From Cladophialophora immunda (Eukaryota; Ascomycota; Eurotiomycetes; Chaetothyriales; Herpotrichiellaceae): a stretch of 64,000 nt of DNA. Positions 18,283-29,236 of the stretch are shown one piece after another. The first letter of the stretch is position 1, and the number at the start of each line of letters is the position of its first letter. A model generated the notes under the pieces. The model did not search any database and was not told the origin of the DNA. It was given only the letters and a program-made list of their open reading frames with translations. The stretch is taken from positions 124,001 to 188,000 of the forward strand of contig NW_015622545.1 in assembly GCF_000835495.1 (NCBI RefSeq), in the 5' to 3' direction. The position numbers were made by a program, and so were the translations under genes.

Positions 18283-19995
18283 TCACAAGATGTAGCGGAA
18301 GTTGATGTGGTCATCGCAGGTCTCCTCGAAAGACAGACCTACACCGGGATGTCCCTCTCCTCTCCTCTCATAATCACTGACCTCCCGGTCTTTCCTTGTG
18401 TTTGCACGCGCCATCAGGGCTCTAGCTGCGATCGTGCACGTCATGGCCAGGACCACAAAGCCTAGAAGAATGCCGTGACCTTCAAAATAGCGAGGGGGCC
18501 GGGTGTAGATCTGGGCTCCGCTCATGCTCATGCCCTGGGCGACGATCATGGCGAAGCCCCAGGAGATGGCGCGTTTGGTGTTGCCGCAGGAGTTCATCTG
18601 AATCCAGGCGATTTGCAGGACGGAGGATGGGTACGTCCCGGCGACCAGGAGACACGCGCCCAACATGCCGACCTCCTTTCCGGCTGTGCTGATCAGAATG
18701 ACCAGACCCAGGACGCAGGACGCCAAAGATCCGAGAATGAACCACGATTTGTTTCGATAGTAGTCCGACAAAAATCCTATGGCGAGCATACTGAAGAAGG
18801 CGCACGCGTATGGGATGATAGTGAAAAGCTGGGCGTCGACCTTGCTGTAGCCAAATTCATTGACGATGGTTGGGAGAAACGCGCCCGTGCATGCGAGCAG
18901 GGTCGCATTGGTACCTGAAAGGATCGCGAGGAGGTACGTCTTCGGGTCCAGGAGGCTCTTCACAATTTGTTTCGGCTCGAATCGGGCCGTCTGTGCATTG
19001 TATTCTAGAGACGTATCAGTACGGTGCAGAGAAACGGGGGGAGAATGGGAAACACATGCCTAGACTTCTTTCCAATGCCACCTGGATTTCTCTGTCGCTG
19101 AAGTATCTTGAAGACTTGATGCGGTCGGGGAATGTGGGCAGAAGGGTCGCGTTTAACAAACCGATTCCGACGGCGATGACACCCTCGATCAGAAATAACC
19201 ATTACCACGAGCGAAGCCCGTCGACACCTTCCAGGTCCTTCTGTACGCCGTAGGAGATGAGGCCAGAAAAGACGCCCGAAATGGTGGTGGCGGAGTAGAA
19301 AATGGCTACCAAATCATCAGCATGCCGGAGCTTATATGCCGCGTCCGGTCCAGCGGTGCTCTTACCAACTCTCTTACCGATCTCATCCCTCCCGTACCAG
19401 ATGGCCATGTAAAGTGGTGTACTTTGAAGCAAGGCTTCGGCACAGCCAACGCCAAAACGAAGTCCGATCAAGTCGCCGTAGCCCCGGGCCTCGGTCATGC
19501 AGCAGACGATGAGCCCAAAGACGACGACAGCGGAACCCAGCATCACTTTAGGCCCGACTTTTCTGATCAAGAGATTGCCAGCGAAGACACACACAAGATA
19601 CCCCGAGTCTAAGAGACGAGATCGGGTCAGGTTCACCCCGATACCGCCCAATCTGGTTTCTACTCACAAAACACCATGATGATATTGTAGAAGTGCTGGT
19701 CCGAAATCTCCAGGCCCTCTTGGAGGCCCATCAACCTGGCATAGCCGATATTGTTACGATCCTGCCCGCCCTCCCGGTCGTGAGCTTGGTCAACCATGAC
19801 ATCGACGAGGGGGGAACTCACCAGGTACGCCATCAAGTACGACAGCGCGAGCAGTGGCAAAACAAGAAGATCAAGCTTCTTGAGAAGGCTCTTCCGCACC
19901 TGGCGCTCTTGGCCTGACATTCCCTGCAGTGGCTGAACTTCCACTTCTTCCTTGTCCCCTCCAACGGGCTTGGTGTCGGTAGTCATCAAGGACAT
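18283..19995 (-). pseudogene. MFS anion:cation symporter (allantoate permease/Dal5 type) with premature TAA
   Basis: Twelve-helix plasma-membrane transporter of the ACS family. Four exons: 19995-19822, 19761-19668, 19608-19060 and 19004-18283, 513 codons in all. Joined, they give the family order: KKLDLLVLPLLALSYLMAYL, DRNNIGYARLMGL, VFYSGYLVCVFAGNLL, then LFLIEGVIAVGIGLL, SGTNATLLACTGAFLPTIV and the C-terminal DDHINFRYIL. Introns 1 and 3 are the joins at 19821-19762 (60 bases, GTGAGT...CAG) and 19667-19609 (59 bases). The third intron, 19059-19005 (55 bases), has a GC donor (GCATGT), a TACTGATAC branch site and TCTAG acceptor. Codon 225 (19204-19202) is TAA between two tryptophans, where relatives have W-x-W just before the seventh-helix-type LFLIEG block. 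Everything after it is still in frame and well preserved. Convergent with the lyase-like gene. Confidence 0.8.
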
Positions 19996-21537
19996 TGTGC
20001 TCACTTGATCTTTTGTTTTTGCTATGGATCGATAAATGAGACCTTTTTTGGGAGCAAAGACGGAGGAGGAAAGACGACTAGACGGACAGGTCAGCCGTTC
20101 ATATATCGGTGAAACAACTCTCCGTTCTAGATTTGGCCCGTGGGGATCCCCATGGGCCCAATTCCGAGCAAGGCAGAGAGTGCATCTACATGTCTGCGTC
20201 CCGTGCATGGTCCATCATCACTGCTCCACAGGTCTTTGAACTGTTATGGGTAGGGCAGTGGCATTTTCTCGGCGCTTGGACACCTCGTTCCGAGACCGCT
20301 TTCGTTGACATCAACGGCACCACTTCGAGGCTTGGTGCCAAAATGCGGGATCATAGACGTGGCTTCGATCTATGATTGCGAGGTCCTCTGGAAGCCAGGT
20401 CCACAGCGGGCCCTGCCAACGATAGAGAAGGCTTTCTCTTCTTTTCGACCCCTAAGCAATTTCGCCACAAGTTTTGCTGGTACGCTAGAGCCAGACCATG
20501 GCGTACATGTCGGGCGTATGTGGTTTTAAGCTCACGAGTGGACTTATCTCGACAAGACTTACGCAGTGTTACGTAGAAGGCTGAAGCAAACACGATTCCC
20601 GGCCTTGGTCCTTCGGTTTCTACATCTAGTGCCACGATTTGCCGTTGCGCATCATCGTTTCCGTACTCCACCAAGTTGCACCGGAATATTGAGGTCGGGC
20701 CGTGTGATCGGGTAAAATTGGACTAATCATATCGTGCATGTGGGTTCCGCCATTGTAGAGGCTGACCTTTGGGCGGTGGTTTGTTAGGCGATCTCGGTAT
20801 GCGCCTACAGAAACCGACCCGGACTCGGTAAGGAATACAAAGGAATCCCAGATGCATAGACCTCGAGGCGATGATGGCAAAGAGGGTTTGAAAGTAGAGG
20901 AGACAAAATCGCCATTGCCGCAAGCAGCACAGCTAGCTACTTCAGGCGGCTGAACATGCAGACATAATTTCTCCCCCTCCAACATAGCTAATGTCGGACA
21001 TCAATGTGATGAAGGCAATAGAGAGGGGACTCGCCGACGCCATTGAGGCAGATGAGCCATTGCGCCGGTCCAAGGCAGGGCATGCTGGGCTTCCAGCAAA
21101 GGATTGCAGTTGCAGGGATGCAAGCAGCCGAAATGAAATGGAAGCGTGCCGAAGGAACCGCCAGAGGTGCACGACTAGTTCGGATTCTCGATCGATAATC
21201 CCAATACAGACGCAGCATGGAAAGGACAATAGGCACAAAACGGCCCCATGGGAGGTCACGTCAACGACCTGACAAGATCTCGCTCTCAGGTCATTTTAAA
21301 TTAACTGCCAATGCCCTTCCTCTCCAGACCTGAGACCGGAACGGGATTCTAGAGCGATGAAGGATCGACACTGTTTATTGTGACATTTGTACAGAGGTGG
21401 TATAATTCTATGATGTCCCTCAATTGAGCTATATAGCAAACTGGCCCCTTCCTTTTTGTCCAGGTTCCCTCTTCTGCCTGACCAAGGCCGCAAGAGAAAG
21501 GCTGCCGTTAATGCTGAGACTTTTTCAGGGTCGGAGC
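19996..21537. other. Intergenic stretch of 1.5 kb
   Basis: No gene supported. It includes the presumed promoter of the transporter gene (right of 19995) and the 3' flank of the esterase. Open frames at 20942-21259 (minus) and 20109-20375 (plus) match nothing known to me. Confidence 0.5.
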
Positions 21538-23400
21538 TTATACCAAGGCCGAGCATGGCGCATCATATTCCGCCGGGCTCACAAATGACGCCTTCGTCTC
21601 ATTGCCATAACCCAGTCGAACAAGCGTATCACCTAGAACCCCACTCGTCAGTTGGCTGTTCCACAACAAAACCGGAGGACAAGACTTCAAACCTCGTCTA
21701 GCTTACCTGTATTGTTATACACCGGCCAGCCCAGCTGCTCACGCAGGCCATTCATGGGATCTCTGGCAAAAGTCGCCCACGCGTGTCTCATGTATCGCGA
21801 GACGATTTCTTGGAGTGGCGTATTCGGCTCCCCTGTGAGGTCCGCCGACGTGCCGAAAACCATCGAGACTTCGCTGGTATGGTAGGCCCCGCTGCCAGGG
21901 TACAGACGCAGGTTGGGCCAGTTGCCGAAGTACTCGTACCGCCACACCGGCACCGACTCCGACGCGATAGCTCGTTTCACCGCCGCGTCGGCGGCAATGG
22001 GGCAGACGAATTCCCCGTAGCTGATGGTCTCTTGTTGGGTCGCGCTCAGGGTGATTTGGTTGTTGCCTGCGTATCTCATGACGTAGAATCCGGCTTCGTT
22101 GTCATTGCTGCCCATCAGAAAAGGCTGCCAGATTGGTGTCAGTGACGAACGAGCAGAAAGGAGAAAGAAAATGGGCTGGATGATATTCGGAGCCTTCTTT
22201 CGAGAGCAGAAAACGAACCTTTTGAGCAAAGTCCCGCGAGAGCGTCCTTGCCGTGTAATTAGAGAAGACGAGCTCTTCGTCAATCAGCGGCCCAAACGTC
22301 GGCGCTACCCCTTGCTGGGGGATCGAAAGCATAGCCCCGAGGACGGTGGAGACGCTCTGATTCCTCATGCACTCGAGACGCACCGGGTCTGACGCCTGAT
22401 CACAGCCGATCGAAGCCGAGGCATTCCTCCAAATTGCCGCGCGTTCCTCTTCCGTAGAACTGAGGTCCGCAAAGGCTGATCCAGATTCTTGGATGAAGGC
22501 CTGCGCGATCGGGTCGTTCGGGAAAGCATAAGCGTACCAAGAAATGATCCACGCTCCCTGTGACTGACCGAACATCGTGATTCGCGTGGGGTCTCCTCCA
22601 AATGCCTCGATGTTGTCTCGGACCCATTCCAGTGCCAGTCTGCAGTCACGTAAAGCCAAGTTGGTGCCCGCTCCAGGTGCACCAGAGAAGCCGAATATGT
22701 TGACGCGGTAGCTTACAGCGATGGTCAGCGATGGTTGGACCTTGGTCTTCAGAACGGTTGACAACTCACTTGAACGAAACGACAACAAGGTCTTCCTGCT
22801 CGGCGAAATACACTCCGTTATAAGTTGGGTTATTCACTGAACCACGTTCAAATCCTGAACGGTCGATCCGAATTAGTGGTGTTTTCCCGTGAACTCTGAC
22901 CGCAATAGGACTCTGGGCGACCTACCACCTCCGTAGACGAATACCAGCACAGGCTTCTTCTTCGAGTTTCCCGACGATTTCGTCCAAAGGTTCAGGTACA
23001 GACAGTCTTCGCTCATGATATTGTATGCATCGGCAGACTCTTCGCTCATGATCCGCCCCGCGTGGGAGTACAATTCGCCCGGGACCGCCCCCCAGTTATG
23101 TACCACATACGGGCAGTCTGGCGGCTGTGTCGAAGCATTGAAGACTTGATTAGAAACAAATGCCACAGGCGGAGCGAATCTCAAATCTTTTACTGGGGGC
23201 AGTGCGTAGCGAATGCCGATGTATTCGAGCACATCTGGGTGGGTCTTGCTGGGAGAGCCGATATACCGCCCGCTTGTGGTGTTGATCGAGGACGACGGTT
23301 GGGTCTTTCCATCTTTGGCCTTGGTAGGGACTGCTTGAGATCTTGTTGAGAAAAGACAAGCCGCTTGGAAAATTGTGAGAAGAAGTCGAAACTCTTTCAT
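21538..23400 (-). CDS. Secreted type-B carboxylesterase/lipase, 521 aa
   Basis: Alpha/beta-hydrolase of the carboxylesterase/cholinesterase family, likely extracellular. Five exons: 23400-22926, 22854-22770, 22711-22219, 22124-21707 and 21632-21538; introns of 71, 58, 94 and 74 bases, all GT-AG. A signal peptide covers about residues 1-23 (MKEFRLLLTIFQAACLFST). Family blocks follow: YIGIRYALPPVKDLRFAPP, SEDCLYLNLW, the oxyanion-hole YGGGF, and FNYRVNIFGF. The nucleophile elbow is GQSQGA (serine in MFGQSQGAW), where many relatives have GESAG. The acid residue lies in GSNDNEAG and the histidine in SGAYHTSE. Several N-glycosylation sequons and Cys pairs fit a secreted enzyme. It ends NETKASFVSPAEYDAPCSALV. 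No break seen, unlike the genes to its left. Confidence 0.9.
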
Positions 23401-23879
23401 TTCTGATCGAGGCACAAGTTTAGGGTTTGAAAAGCTTGCATGATATATGAGAAAGAGCAGTCGGAATTTGTGGGGGCGCTGAGACTTTAAGTAGAGCGGA
23501 CAGCGGTAATAAGTTGAAGCCTTGAGGAGGAACACAATCCACATGCAACACTCATAGTAGCCTCATTCCAACCCAGGCACCAATATAACTCTTTGTCCCA
23601 TGGGATGCTCAGCGCCATCTTGCTCCTTTTAGGTATAACCTCGTAAGATCGAATTACCTACTTGATTAGGTATAACAACAGACGCTAAATGATTTGAGAT
23701 GCGGTTAACGAAGGTTTCGGCCCACTGCCTAGCGTGATAGATTTATGAAACCTCTTGACACTGACTAAATTCTGTACTGGGTTTTAGCAGCCGCCACTTA
23801 GCTTGGCAGATGTGCGCTCTAATGGGATTGACCAGCTCAAGGCATACATTCAGCGCTGAGAAGCCGGTGATATTGAGGA

Positions 23880-24040
23880 ATACATTCCCCATAGCTGATG
23901 GTTTCTTGTTGGGTCAGGACCAGCGACCAGTCTGTCAGGCACAGGGAATGTATCACTTGTGGTAGAGAGTCTGCCTCTTGCGACGTTCTCATCGTTCCAA
24001 GCGGTGTACATAAAGACAGAGGCCTGATCGGCAAAGTCCA
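23880..24040 (-). pseudogene. Possible remnant of a second carboxylesterase
   Basis: On the minus strand, a stretch near 23885-23922 encodes TQQETISYGE, the same ten residues as the intact esterase (TQQETISYGEF), with close nucleotide identity. About 82 bases before it in another frame is TAWNDENVARG, which may correspond to the acid-residue block GSNDNEAG. No longer similarity could be followed. Confidence 0.35.
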
Positions 24041-24379
24041 TTTCTTTCGGCTTCGATTGGGTGAAGGGAGTCGTCGCCTAGGATGTCTCTACGAACGATA
24101 TAATGGTTGTCTATGACGACAAAACCGGAGACCAGCAAGTACACTCTTATCACTTTTACCACCGTGACAAATATCAAATTGAAAGCGCCAAAACACCAGT
24201 GGCTTCAACTTCGGTCGGAGAGGGCTTTGACCACGAAGATCAGGCCAAATTTGAGGATTATACCAGTACTTTTACCATAAGCATGACGGACACTCTTCCC
24301 TCGTTAGACCGCCTCGCGTTCGACGGGGTGAAACTCCTCTTGTTCCAAGCGAAAATCCTCTCTCCTAAAGGCCGAGCAA

Positions 24380-24620
24380 TTTCAAGGGATGGCGCCCGAG
24401 GATTTGGTTCGAAAAACTATCAATGTTGGCACGGGAACCAAATATGCGTCAAAGGAATTCTATAATGATGATATTGGAGCAAACGAAACCCAGATCCTAC
24501 GAAGTCTGCACTGCATAAGACTGTACGAATTGTATTCCGAATCCGCCGAGTTGTTAACAAACGGGCCAGAGTCTCAGAGAAACATCATACAATTTGTCAA
24601 ATCAACATCAGCGGTCGAGC
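24380..24620 (+). pseudogene. Possible protein-kinase N-lobe fragment
   Basis: The frame starting near 24389 reads VRKTINVGTGTKYASKEFYND...NETQILRSLH...RLYELYSESAELL. This has the order of a Ser/Thr kinase N-lobe: V-x-K strand, the A-x-K lysine strand (YASKEF), the E of helix C (NETQIL) and a hinge-side strand. The glycine loop is missing upstream and no catalytic loop (HRD) or DFG is found downstream. Confidence 0.25.
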
Positions 24621-26442
24621 TCAGGGAAGTATTCGGAGGAAGGAACCAAAGTTTGCCTCTATGACGAGGTGTTCCAGGTGACGGGTTTTTGACGCCAAAG
24701 ATGCTGCCTCGCCCGGACAACGCATTCGAGAATTCCCAACATTCAAACCCAATCGTCGCGTCACGCCTTGATACAAACACCTTCCAAACTGCGCTGGACG
24801 AGGACGATCAGGCTAAGGACACTGACAAGCGAAAGTGGCCGACAAAGCCTTTCTCGGTCAAGACAGCTCGAATCACTGGGTCTGGAAAATGACTTGCAGC
24901 CGGGCACATCACCGGTACAATGTTCTCATAAGGTCTTCTCTCTTGGGCTTGAGGACGCGCAGGTGCCTCTTACCCAGAGCGTTGGATTGGCGTCGTCGCC
25001 GTTAGTGTATGGAGATTGGTATTGAGCTTCCAGTTTGAGTTTCCTTGCCCAATGGAAAAGGGGGCATGTGGAGTCGCAGACCGCAAGGCTGAGGCTACCA
25101 GCCTACTCGGGGTTTATTGTTCAGACGTTCCACCCGCAGCTTTCTTGGGGATGTTGCCGCACCTCCCCCAACAGCTATTCCGCAACGATACGGTGTCCGC
25201 ATTCACATGCCGCATTCGCTAGGATTTCGGATACGTCACATTTCATTGCAGCTTTCGTTATGGGCAATTCGAAACCTGGAGTCTGAGGCCATGATGACAC
25301 CGATTGCACAAATTCTGTTGACTGAGTGAAATGGAGTCATGAGCAGCACCCCCTCCATGTTGCAAGATGCTAAGGGAGTCGTTCCTGCTCCGGGGAGGGC
25401 AGCGCGAGGACCGGATTCTCTGGCCCCAATTATTGCGACGGTATCATGTGAGCCCTCAGGCATATGATATCGTAACTCAGAACAGTAGCCCTCGGGAGGG
25501 TCGACCACAGTGTGCAGAGATATGTAAGATGCGAGCACTGCCCGGATCGGCTTTCCGAGCTCCTCCATCTTGGCTTACTCTGATTAGCTACGTCGTTGCG
25601 CTGCTCCGTCCACGTACGAATGCCTCGCATTCATTGGGCTCGACTTGTCCGGTGACCTCGAGCTACGATCACAACAAAGTATGTGTGATAGCTTGTAGCA
25701 GGAGCTGAAGCATGCGCCGTACGAGTTGGACGTAGCTGTTTCCAATACTATAGTAGTTGTCGACAAGTGATGGGTAAAGGTGAAGTTATACTACTAACAA
25801 TATCACTACTTTCTTTAGCATTGCTCTACTAGCCTAAATCTAGCAGTTTTAGCCTTAATTCGAGACTTTAGGGTCCAAACGATCAAGACCGTCAACCACG
25901 GGATATTGTGATATTGCCTGGAGAAAAGGGCAAGAAGCAGCTCGACATGTATCGATAGTCGCGATTTCTTCCATATTCCGATTATCTCGTTGATCGATCG
26001 ATGCCGGAAGTATCAGGAACCACGTCTGCAGAGGGTTGGCATTCGCGAGCGCCCATTGGACCAGCTGCTTCAATCGACCACCTTCATGTCGTGTACGCAA
26101 GTCCGCAGCGAATTGCTGTTGGCTCCGGAAATTAGGGCTCTACGACAGCCCTCCCATGAGTTCGTGAATCCTAGACACGGCTGGATACGGCTGGATACGG
26201 CTTGAAAGGAGACGGCGACCAGGGCGGTGTTCAGCCAGCAAGCCTAGGCCTGGCTGTCGGCCAGTAGAACCCCATCCTCTTTCACTTCTTGACGATGCTG
26301 ACGATGCTGTTAACCCCCTTCCGTCGTCTGGAGAACGAATTCTAAGGGGTGTAAGAGTCTTGTCTTTGTTCTTAAACAAGCAGACGGCCTGCCCTCTCGC
26401 TTAGCTTCTATCGCATCAGGGTGCAAAACTCAGAACACTCCG

Positions 26443-28434
26443 ATGTACTCCCATCTGCGCTACAGCCAACAGACAAGGGATATCGCAGGTGGAAATGGAC
26501 ACGGGGTCTTTGCAAGAACCCCGAAAACCCACGACCAAGGACGTTTCGCTGGCTCGGAAAGATCACAACATTCACGACTCGTCCTAGATCAGTGGGAAGA
26601 CAAGCTCATTGCAAAGAGAGTAACCTCCAGCCCGCACAACTATACAACAATCCCAGGCTCTCAATCCCACACATATGCTCCTACAGAAGAAAGCATAGCA
26701 GATCTAAAAAATACATCACACCTAGGACGCGATTCGGCAGACTGGGGAGACACCTTCAAAGAGGCGATCTTATTCCAACGCGGTGCAACGGTGCCTCAGC
26801 CTCTAGGTCAAGCACCCGCCGGTTCTGCAGAGACTCCAATCCAGCCTATATATTTATCAGTGGCCCAAGGAGGCTTGGAACTGACTGGAAGTCGAGCGGT
26901 TGCGTCCCAGCCATTTCCACCGTCATCAGAAGGTTGTGCGCCCACAGAGGTTTCGGGACCCTATTTACCTATATACATTTTTGCAGAAGAATTGCACGAT
27001 ACACACACGCCGTCCAACCCCCCCGCGCTGTGTTCTAAAGTGTCCGTATCCCAACAAAGATACGCCTTTGAAGGGACAAGACGGGCGGAGAGCTCGCAAG
27101 CTCCTCAAACACCCTGTTCGACAAGTCGTGTGAATAGCCCCTCCGCCAGAACGACATCACTCCGCAGGGCAGGAGCCAGACTCATCTCGGCACCTCTGAC
27201 CGTAGACCCGCCGCCACTTCCAGAGAGACCGGTAAAACCACGACAGTCTGCAGCTCAGCTCCAGCGACCGAAGACTGCGTATCAACATCCAGAGATGCGC
27301 GCTAGAATGGACGTCTTCATTCCCGAAATCGAGGAGAACACAGCCCTCGCGTCCGCAAAGCTAAATTGTAAGCTAATTCCACAGTAAGGTCCCCCCTGTA
27401 CTGATCGTTTACAAGATAATGTGTGGAAGACGCGTCGGATTCAACATGAGCGTGCGTGGACCCTGTTGGCTGGGTGCACCACACGCTCCCTGCCCGGCTC
27501 AGCCCAGCCCCTGGTACAGCTTCTGTCAAAGGTGGAGAAGCTGCCGAGGAAATTGTGCATCTTTGACCGTGGGAGATTCCTGAACCTGGCCGGCTATCAC
27601 CTTTTCAACGAAATATCCCAGGGAGGCACGCTTCCTTTGGAGCAAAGCCGTACCGATCAAGTACGACGCTTCCGCGCAGAGCTGGAAAAGCAGCCTGAGC
27701 CCCTTCGTGCGTCGGTCTTGTGGCCCTTCATCGAATGTGTGATCGAATGGTACGGGCTGTTAGAAGTCCACCCGTTCCTCCAAGCTCTCTATGGAGGTCG
27801 AGAGCTCATAGTCCCGAGCATCTACCAATTCAGCCAGGAGACGGAGCTGGCTGAAGCCATATCGACCTTGGTCTCTCGAAGTCAGATCAACCCGAACACC
27901 ATGTACACGGTTGCGCAACAAGAGTCTGTGCCCGTGGCCCACAAAACCGCGCTGGAGCAGGTGTTGGGCGAGATTGTGGCCGACCGCAAGAGGTGCAGGC
28001 GCGTTTTCCGAGTCGCCGCCGACAAAACCCAGTTCGTCCTGTGGCCCGTGCTGCTCTGGCTTTTCATGATGTGCCACCCGTCCTTCAAGCGAGATTACGT
28101 CCGGGAACTGACCAGCATGATTGGTGTTCGTCAAGGGTCCTATCGTGCAGAGTATCGTGTGCTGAGAGAGATTCTGGCCTTCCTGCGCCATCGGGCGGAG
28201 GAATTTCTCAGCACCAACTTCATCTGCCCCTACTGGTTGCCGTTGCATTGTGCAACTTGCGAGTTCTCGGACAAGGCTCGGCAAGCTGCTTTCGCACACG
28301 TCGATCGTACCCACGGCAAACAGTTCGGACTATGGTATCGTTCGCAGGAAAAAGAGCACAAGGTCACAGGGGAGACGAGGTCGATGGAAGTCCAAATCCA
28401 AGCGCCGTGGGCCTTGGGCGAACAAGCAGACTAG
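26443..28434 (+). CDS. Uncharacterised protein with a C-terminal C2H2-type finger, 647 aa
   Basis: I do not recognise the family. Two exons, 26443-27367 and 27416-28434, are joined by a 48-base intron with GTAAGC donor, TACTGATC branch site and ACAAG acceptor; splicing removes an in-frame TAA and links AKLN to NVWKTRR. The N-terminal half (1-300) is low-complexity, rich in Ser, Pro, Gln and Arg, and probably disordered. The C-terminal half (about 310-640) is compact and hydrophobic-helical (KLCIFDRGRFLNLAGYHLF, FVLWPVLLWLFMMCHPSFKRDYV). Near residue 585-605 is CATCEFSDKARQAAFAHVDRTH, a C-x2-C-x12-H-x4-H finger. A nuclear role is possible but inferred. The gene is flanked by 3 kb of decayed DNA on the left. 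The long N-terminal exon could have a later start; ATG 26443 is the first in frame. Confidence 0.6.
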
Positions 28435-29236
28435 GCAGAGGCCGGTTGGGTCCTTCGAGGAAAGGTGTTCTGACCCATGGACTGTCGTGTTAGCCCTGCT
28501 CTTCTCAGTATTCGAGAGGTGTGTCTGCTAAGCATGCCGCTCGGAGGTATCCGACTTGCGAATGCCATCTTCTTCAGCGATCATCGTATGAATCTTCCCA
28601 CTACGCCTATCATATGGTAATGAAGATGATCGCAGCGATGACGAGGAATCAAATGTAATAACCCAATTCACAGCTGTCTACATAGCTGTCTGTTGTTCTG
28701 TGGGCTGTTTAGCAAGGGGGAAAAAAAGGAAAAATGACATGGCACCCATCAAACGGTTGGAGGGATGGGTAATGAATGCCGACCCATGCTTTCCATCAGT
28801 ACCTACATGCAAAAGAAAGTCTGCTCCGTGAGCTGTTCCTTGGAGAGAGCTGGCTTCCTCTTTCTTTGCGTGAGCCTACCATGTTTGCGACTCGCCGGGT
28901 TCTTTCCCCCCGGTTTTCAAGTTGTTGGTGGAAGTACTCTGTAAATGTCGTTGTCTTTTTGCAGCCTTGAGTTGAGCGGAGCAAAACGTGGGGAAGGCCG
29001 GAGTCGAAGCGAGCCAATCATGTCTCGCATATTCGGATCAACGTCGGTCCGTAATGCAGACCAGAACATTGTCAACCGTCAATCCACATCTCTTTGAATC
29101 AACACTTAACACCACCACCACCACCACCACCACCACCATGTGGCCGCGACCATGAATTTTTCACACGACGGGGGGCTCCTTGAGACAACCTAGGATCCTG
29201 CCTCTCATCCACTCACCCCTCGACACGAAAAAAAAA
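28435..29236. other. Intergenic stretch with a microsatellite
   Basis: No gene seen. It contains the (ACC)n repeat at 29111-29137 about 100 bases before the next ATG. Confidence 0.5.
29111..29137. repeat. (ACC)9 microsatellite
   Basis: Perfect trinucleotide array of nine units, ending in CATG, in the presumed leader or promoter of the membrane-protein gene at 29237. Length is likely polymorphic between strains. Confidence 0.9.

Larger units (their letters stand above)
23401..26442. other. Degraded 3-kb region
   Basis: No intact gene. Two weak remnants are listed separately (esterase-like at 23880-24040, kinase-like at 24380-24620). The rest holds only short overlapping open frames. An A/T-rich patch lies at about 25760-25860. 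Confidence 0.5.

Noticed and set aside
19762..19821. In-frame 20-residue insertion in the MFS N-terminus
   Set aside because: It has a GTGAGT donor and GCAG acceptor, and removing it restores AYLDRNNIGYAR, so it is a 60-base intron that happens to be open.
27368..27420. Two separate genes at 26443-27387 and 27421-28434
   Set aside because: They share a frame, and the stop between them lies in a 48-base segment with donor, branch site and acceptor; one gene is simpler.
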